Source: an uncultured Eubacteriales bacterium (lineage in GTDB: Bacteria > Bacillota > Clostridia > Christensenellales > Borkfalkiaceae). Taken from it: DNA of 26,022 nucleotides. Where the stretch lies: contig CACXDQ010000033.1 of the NCBI GenBank assembly GCA_902766475.1, positions 1-26,022 on the forward strand, given 5' to 3'. The translations under genes were made by a program, and so were the position numbers. Below the pieces are notes generated by a model. It ran no database searches. It saw nothing but the letters and a program-made list of their open reading frames with translations, and was not told where the DNA came from. Below, in pieces: positions 21,861 to 26,022 of this stretch (position 1 is the stretch's first letter; each line of letters starts with the position of its first letter).

Positions 21861-23255
21861 ATGAATCAAAGAATACAGATAAAAGAGATCTTTGCTCATT
21901 CCGAGATTTACGGCGGTAAAGACGTCGTCGTGATGGGTTGGGCGAGGACGATAAGAGATTCAAAGGCATTCGGATTTATCGAACTCAACGACGGAAGTTG
22001 TTTTAAAAACCTTCAAGTAGTTTTCGAGAGGGATCTGATAGAAAATTACGACGAGATAGCGGCGCAGAACGTCGGTTGTTCGCTTGAAGTAAAGGGCACG
22101 GTAGTTCTTACGCCCGAGGCGAAACAGCCGCTCGAAATCAAGGCGAAGTGCGTGAGGGTCGAGGGTGCTTCCTCTCCCGAATATCCCCTTCAAAAGAAAA
22201 GACATTCTCTCGAATATCTGAGAGAAATAGCCTATCTCCGTCCGAGAACGAACACTTTCGGCGCCGTTTTCCGCATAAGGAGCGAGGCGGCTTTTGCAAT
22301 ACATAAATTCTTCAACGAGAGGGGCTTTGTGTACGTCCATACCCCGCTTATAACGGGCAGCGACGCAGAGGGCGCCGGGGCAATGTTCCAGGTTACTACG
22401 CTCGACGTTGCGAACGTGCCTAAAAAGGACGGAAAAGTAGATTATACCGAAGATTTCTTCGGTAAGCACGCAAGCCTTACCGTTTCAGGTCAGCTATCCG
22501 CCGAGGCTTACGCAATGGCGTTCGGAAACGTCTATACCTTCGGACCGACGTTCAGAGCCGAGAGGAGCAACACGGCAAGGCACGCCGCAGAGTTCTGGAT
22601 GATCGAGCCGGAAATGGCATTTGCCGACCTCTCCGACGATATGGATACCGCCGAAGCTATGGTCAAGGCGATAATAAATCACGTTATGGCGACTTGCCCC
22701 AACGAACTTGAATTTTTGAATAATTTCGTTGATAAAGGACTTATTGACAGACTTAACAACGTTGTTTCAAACGAGTTCGTAAGGCTCAGCTACACCGAAG
22801 CCATCAAGCTTTTGGAGCCTGTCAAGGATAAATTCGAGTTCCCCGTTTATTGGGGTTGCGACCTTCAGAGCGAACACGAGAGGTATATAACCGAGCAGAT
22901 ATACAAAAAGCCCGTTTTCCTCACCGACTACCCGAAGGAGATAAAGGCATTCTATATGCGCCTTAACGACGACGGAAAGACCGTTGCCGCCGCAGACCTT
23001 CTCGTTCCCGGCGTCGGCGAGCTTATCGGCGGAAGCCAGAGGGAGGAACGGCTCGACGTGCTTGAAAACCGCATGAACGAACTCGGCTTAAAGCCCGAAG
23101 AGTATGATTGGTATATAAATCTCCGCAAATACGGCGGCACCACTCACTCCGGTTACGGCCTCGGTTTTGAAAGAATGATAATGTATCTCACGGGCATAGC
23201 CAACATAAGGGACGTAATACCTTTCCCCCGTACTGTCGGAAACCTCGAGTATTGA
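21861..23255 (+). CDS. asnS: Asparaginyl-tRNA synthetase
   Basis: 464 aa class IIb synthetase, the typical AsnRS length. The N-terminal OB-fold anticodon domain (about 18-110) includes VVMGWARTIRDSKAFGFIEL and the catalytic core has motif 2 (FRAERSNTARHAAEF) and motif 3 (GYGLGFERMIMYLTG) with the closing FPRTVGNLEY. The SGQLSAEAYAMAFG stretch is typical of AsnRS rather than AspRS. AAAGGAG lies eight bases before the ATG. Its presence means Asn-tRNA can be made directly here. Confidence 0.96.
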   Translation: MNQRIQIKEIFAHSEIYGGKDVVVMGWARTIRDSKAFGFIELNDGSCFKNLQVVFERDLIENYDEIAAQNVGCSLEVKGTVVLTPEAKQPLEIKAKCVRVEGASSPEYPLQKKRHSLEYLREIAYLRPRTNTFGAVFRIRSEAAFAIHKFFNERGFVYVHTPLITGSDAEGAGAMFQVTTLDVANVPKKDGKVDYTEDFFGKHASLTVSGQLSAEAYAMAFGNVYTFGPTFRAERSNTARHAAEFWMIEPEMAFADLSDDMDTAEAMVKAIINHVMATCPNELEFLNNFVDKGLIDRLNNVVSNEFVRLSYTEAIKLLEPVKDKFEFPVYWGCDLQSEHERYITEQIYKKPVFLTDYPKEIKAFYMRLNDDGKTVAAADLLVPGVGELIGGSQREERLDVLENRMNELGLKPEEYDWYINLRKYGGTTHSGYGLGFERMIMYLTGIANIRDVIPFPRTVGNLEY

Positions 23256-23336
23256 GAAGATATTCATCACAAATAATGCGGTTAAAGCCGAAAACTCAGC
23301 GTCAATGAGTAAAAAATTAAGGAAAATTAAGAATAA

Positions 23337-24365
23337 ATGAAAATAGTAGTGGATATTTACGGGGGAGATAACGCCCCGGAAGCGACTGTAGGCGGCGCAC
23401 TTTATGCGCTTGAAAAGTCCGAGGGGTTCGACCTCGTTTTAGTCGGAAAGCAGAAAGAGATCGAAAAGCTTTTAGAGGGTAAGACCTACGACAAAAACAG
23501 AATTTCAATAGTCGACGCACAAGACGTAATATCGTGCAACGAATCTCCTACCGAAGCCATAAGGACGAAACCCGAATCTTCCATCGTAAAAAGCGTGAAG
23601 ATACTCAGGGAAGACCCCGAGGCGAAGGCGTTCGTATCCGCCGGCTCGACGGGTGCGGTGCTTACCGCCGCCGTCGTGATGACGAAGAGGATAAAGGGTT
23701 TGAACAGACCTGCTCTCGCACCTACTTTCCCGACTATGACGGGCGGCGAAGTAATGCTTTTAGATTGCGGCGCCAACGTCGATTGTAAGCCCATAAACTT
23801 ACTTCAATTTGCCGTGATGGGCTCGGTATATATGCGTGAGGTGTACGACATCGACAGACCTCGTGTAGCTCTCCTTTCTAACGGAACGGAGGACGCAAAG
23901 GGTTCGGCTCTTACGAAAGAGGCGTTTGCACTCCTTAAAAACGCCGAAAACATCAACTTCGTGGGCAATATGGAAGCGAGAGATATTCTTTTCGGAGATT
24001 ACGACGTCGTTGTGGCGGACGGCTTTTGCGGAAATATCGCATTGAAGTCTATCGAAGGGACGGCTAAGTGCATTATGGGCTCGTTAAAGAGGGAGATAAA
24101 GGCTTCGAAAATGGCGAAACTCGGCGCATTGTTTATGAAAAAGAGCTTGTACAACCTCAAAAATTTGCTCGATTATAATAAAAAGGGCGGCGCTGTTCTC
24201 CTCGGCATGGAAAACGTCGTCGTAAAGGCGCATGGCTCGTCCAAAGCCGACGCATTCGGCAACGCCATTTTGCAGGCTTACGGCGCTTGCGGAATAGACG
24301 TGAGCGAGCAGATAAGGGTAGAACTTGAAAAGCTCGATATGCAGAAGTCGGGCGGAGTTGAATAA
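23337..24365 (+). CDS. plsX: Phosphate acyltransferase PlsX
   Basis: 342 aa, typical length. Converts acyl-ACP to acyl-phosphate, the first step of phospholipid synthesis in most bacteria, as a peripheral membrane enzyme. Family stretches are the IVVDIYGGDNAPE start (usually DxMGGDxAP, here with Tyr-Gly), FVSAGSTGAVLTAA, LLDCGANVDCKP and KAHGSSKADAFGNAI. A weak AAGGAAAA site lies about 12 bases before ATG 23337. It heads a plsX-rnc-smc row; the acpP and fabDG genes that often lie between plsX and rnc are missing. No terminator is visible between asnS and plsX. Confidence 0.94.
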   Translation: MKIVVDIYGGDNAPEATVGGALYALEKSEGFDLVLVGKQKEIEKLLEGKTYDKNRISIVDAQDVISCNESPTEAIRTKPESSIVKSVKILREDPEAKAFVSAGSTGAVLTAAVVMTKRIKGLNRPALAPTFPTMTGGEVMLLDCGANVDCKPINLLQFAVMGSVYMREVYDIDRPRVALLSNGTEDAKGSALTKEAFALLKNAENINFVGNMEARDILFGDYDVVVADGFCGNIALKSIEGTAKCIMGSLKREIKASKMAKLGALFMKKSLYNLKNLLDYNKKGGAVLLGMENVVVKAHGSSKADAFGNAILQAYGACGIDVSEQIRVELEKLDMQKSGGVE

Positions 24366-24366
24366 G

Positions 24367-25188
24367 ATGATATTTTTCATGCATGAATGTGAGGAGAAAC
24401 TCGGCTATACGTTCAAGGATAAGTCGCTTTTAAGGCAATGTTTTACTCATTCTTCCTATTCTCACGAACACGGCAACGGCAAAAACAACGAACGGCTTGA
24501 ATTTTTCGGCGATTCCATTCTCGGCTACATAACGGCGGAATATCTCATGCAAAAATACCCCGACGCCGACGAGGGGCAGCTTACGGCTTATAAACAGCAG
24601 CTCGTTTCGAGAAAACCGCTCGCCGCAGCGATCGTTAAATGCGGGCTTTCGGAATTTATTCTGTACGGCGAGGGCGAGAGAAAAAATACCCCCGACAACC
24701 ACGAGGCGGCTAACGAAAATCTCTTCGAGGCAATAGTTGCGGGCATCTATCTCGACGGCGGAATAGAGCCGACGAAAAAATTCGTGTATAGCGCATTGTT
24801 TTCAAAGACGAGGTGCGTTTCTTCAAAAGACAATAAGGCGGAGGCGAAACAGCCCGTTTCTCATAAGGAAAACGGCGGCGCACCTAACGATTTTAAGAGT
24901 CTTTTGCAGATTTACGTTCAGAAAAACAAGCTCGGCGACATTGCCTATATCGAAAAAGAGAGGAGCGGCCCCGCTCACGAGCCGACTTTCGTGATGGAAG
25001 TTTCGGTTGCGGGCGTCGTGATGGGCAAGGGTAGAGGGAAGACCAAGTCGGAAGCGACGAAGGCGGCGGCAAAGGAAGCCTATACGGCTATAAGCGCAGA
25101 TAAAAAGGACAAAACTCCCGCTAAGGGAAAGACAGATAAAAGGCGTGCGGCGCCCCAAAAGCCGCAGAAAAAAAGGACAAAGGGGTAA
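24367..25188 (+). CDS. rnc: Ribonuclease III
   Basis: 273 aa from ATG 24367, which has GGAG nine bases upstream; the open frame continues back into plsX without a better start. RNase III domain (about 5-148) with the signature NERLEFFGDS (41-50) and the second catalytic acid region NENLFEAIVAGIYLDGG; double-stranded RNA-binding domain (about 174-245) ending with GKGRGKTKSEATKAAAKEAY. Two extras: a charged linker (149-173) between the domains and a Lys/Arg/Pro-rich tail of about 28 residues, making it longer than typical (about 230 aa). Processes rRNA and structured mRNA. Lies directly before smc, the common order. Confidence 0.95.
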   Translation: MIFFMHECEEKLGYTFKDKSLLRQCFTHSSYSHEHGNGKNNERLEFFGDSILGYITAEYLMQKYPDADEGQLTAYKQQLVSRKPLAAAIVKCGLSEFILYGEGERKNTPDNHEAANENLFEAIVAGIYLDGGIEPTKKFVYSALFSKTRCVSSKDNKAEAKQPVSHKENGGAPNDFKSLLQIYVQKNKLGDIAYIEKERSGPAHEPTFVMEVSVAGVVMGKGRGKTKSEATKAAAKEAYTAISADKKDKTPAKGKTDKRRAAPQKPQKKRTKG

Positions 25189-25193
25189 GTTGA

Positions 25194-26022
25194 ATGGATT
25201 TCAGTAAAATAGAACTCATTGGCTTTAAGTCCTTTGCCGACAGGCAGGAAATAAAATTCGATAACGGCGTAACCTGTATAGTCGGGCCGAACGGTTGCGG
25301 AAAGAGCAACGTCGCCGACGCTATCAGGTGGGTTTTGGGTGAACAGTCCGCAAAGACTTTGAGAGGTTCGAGTATGCAGGACGTCATTTTCAACGGCACC
25401 CAAAGCAGAAAATCGCTTTCATATTGCGAAGTTTCGCTGTTTTTCGACAACTCGAATAAGATTTTCAAGGACATAGATTATTCCGAAGTTCAGCTAACCC
25501 GTAAGCTCTTCCGCTCGGGCGAAAGCGAATACTATATCAACAAAAAGCAAGCGAGATTGAGGGATATAGTAGACCTTTTGCACGAATGCGGCGTAAGCAA
25601 AGAGGGCTATACGATAATAGGTCAGGGCAAGGTGTCGGAAATACTCTCGTCAAAGCCCGAGGACAGGCGTACAATATTTGAAGAGGCGGTCGGCATTTCC
25701 AAGACGAAGGCAAAAAGGCTGGAATCTATGCGTAAGCTCGAAAGGACGAGGGACAGCCTCATAAGGCTTGCCGACATAATGAGCGAGCAGGAAAGGCAGT
25801 TGGAGCCGCTCGCAAGACAAGCCGAAAAGGCAAGGGAATTCCGCCAGCTCTCCGAAGAACTCAAATATCACGAGGTAAACAGCTATCTCTATAAATATAA
25901 TAACGCCGCTTCCGAAAAAGCCGAGATAAACACTCGTATTCAAGGCATAAGCGAAGAGATCGTCGAGAGAAATAACGACCTCGACAAAGCTATTAAAGAA
26001 TACAACGCACATCAAAGACAGA
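25194..26022 (+). CDS. smc: Chromosome partition protein Smc (5' part)
   Basis: The first 276 codons of a protein of roughly 1,180 residues; the gene runs out of the window. MDFSKIELIGFKSFADRQEI and Walker A GPNGCGKSN (31-39) mark the SMC N-terminal ATPase head, followed by the R-loop/QGKVSEIL region and GISKTKAKRLESMRKLERT leading into the first coiled coil (about 165 onward). Smc compacts and separates chromosomes with ScpA and ScpB. ATG 25194 starts five bases after the rnc stop, with AAGGGGTAAG as a likely ribosome site. Confidence 0.95.
   Translation, partial: MDFSKIELIGFKSFADRQEIKFDNGVTCIVGPNGCGKSNVADAIRWVLGEQSAKTLRGSSMQDVIFNGTQSRKSLSYCEVSLFFDNSNKIFKDIDYSEVQLTRKLFRSGESEYYINKKQARLRDIVDLLHECGVSKEGYTIIGQGKVSEILSSKPEDRRTIFEEAVGISKTKAKRLESMRKLERTRDSLIRLADIMSEQERQLEPLARQAEKAREFRQLSEELKYHEVNSYLYKYNNAASEKAEINTRIQGISEEIVERNNDLDKAIKEYNAHQRQ

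Overview
The window looks like part of the chromosome of an anaerobic low-to-moderate-GC Gram-positive bacterium, most likely an uncultured Clostridia-type Bacillota (inference). The grounds are three N-terminal lipobox lipoproteins, AGGAGG-type ribosome sites, TTGACA/TATAAT promoters, frequent AGA/AGG and ATA codons, a tilS-hpt pair and a plsX-rnc-smc block. I cannot name the species.

Region 1 (1-13550) is a large iron-related locus. After the first codons of a divergent gene and a leader holding five copies of a 16-bp dyad box come an FTR1 iron permease with an extracytoplasmic domain, a P19/Tp34-type metal-binding lipoprotein, a strong hairpin, a DUF2318 membrane protein with Cys pairs, two FtsX/MacB-type permeases and their ATPase. 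This matches the layout of the FTR1-P19 (FetMP-like) iron uptake loci. In place of the thioredoxin-like proteins known from some of those loci, the row continues with an FMN-binding lipoprotein, a small membrane-anchored protein carrying only a flavinylation-like motif, a di-heme cytochrome b-like subunit, and FrdA- and FrdB-like subunits. A second promoter with one more copy of the dyad box then drives a DUF4418 protein, a third FtsX-type permease and a second ATPase. My reading is a membrane redox chain built into iron uptake, with both transcription units under one regulator.

Region 2 (13551-14850) is a small degraded locus: a frameshifted remnant of an XRE-type helix-turn-helix gene, an intact antibiotic biosynthesis monooxygenase-like protein, a truncated carboxymuconolactone decarboxylase-like ORF and a cyclophilin-like lipoprotein.

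Region 3 (14850-18420) is on the minus strand: a short-chain dehydrogenase followed by a 5'-nucleotidase-type lipoprotein, about 300 bases of AT-rich non-coding DNA with repeated ACAGT palindromes, and a tRNA cluster (initiator Met, elongator Met, a broken tRNA-Glu copy holding a 112-base insert, and an intact tRNA-Glu).

Region 4 (18421-26022) is housekeeping on the plus strand: tilS, hpt, an ADP-ribosylglycohydrolase, asnS, plsX, rnc and the first 276 codons of smc. Several genes (the small flavinylation-motif protein, the dehydrogenase, tilS and the ADP-ribosylglycohydrolase) have a TATAAT box only 6-9 bases before the ATG and no ribosome site, which suggests leaderless mRNAs.
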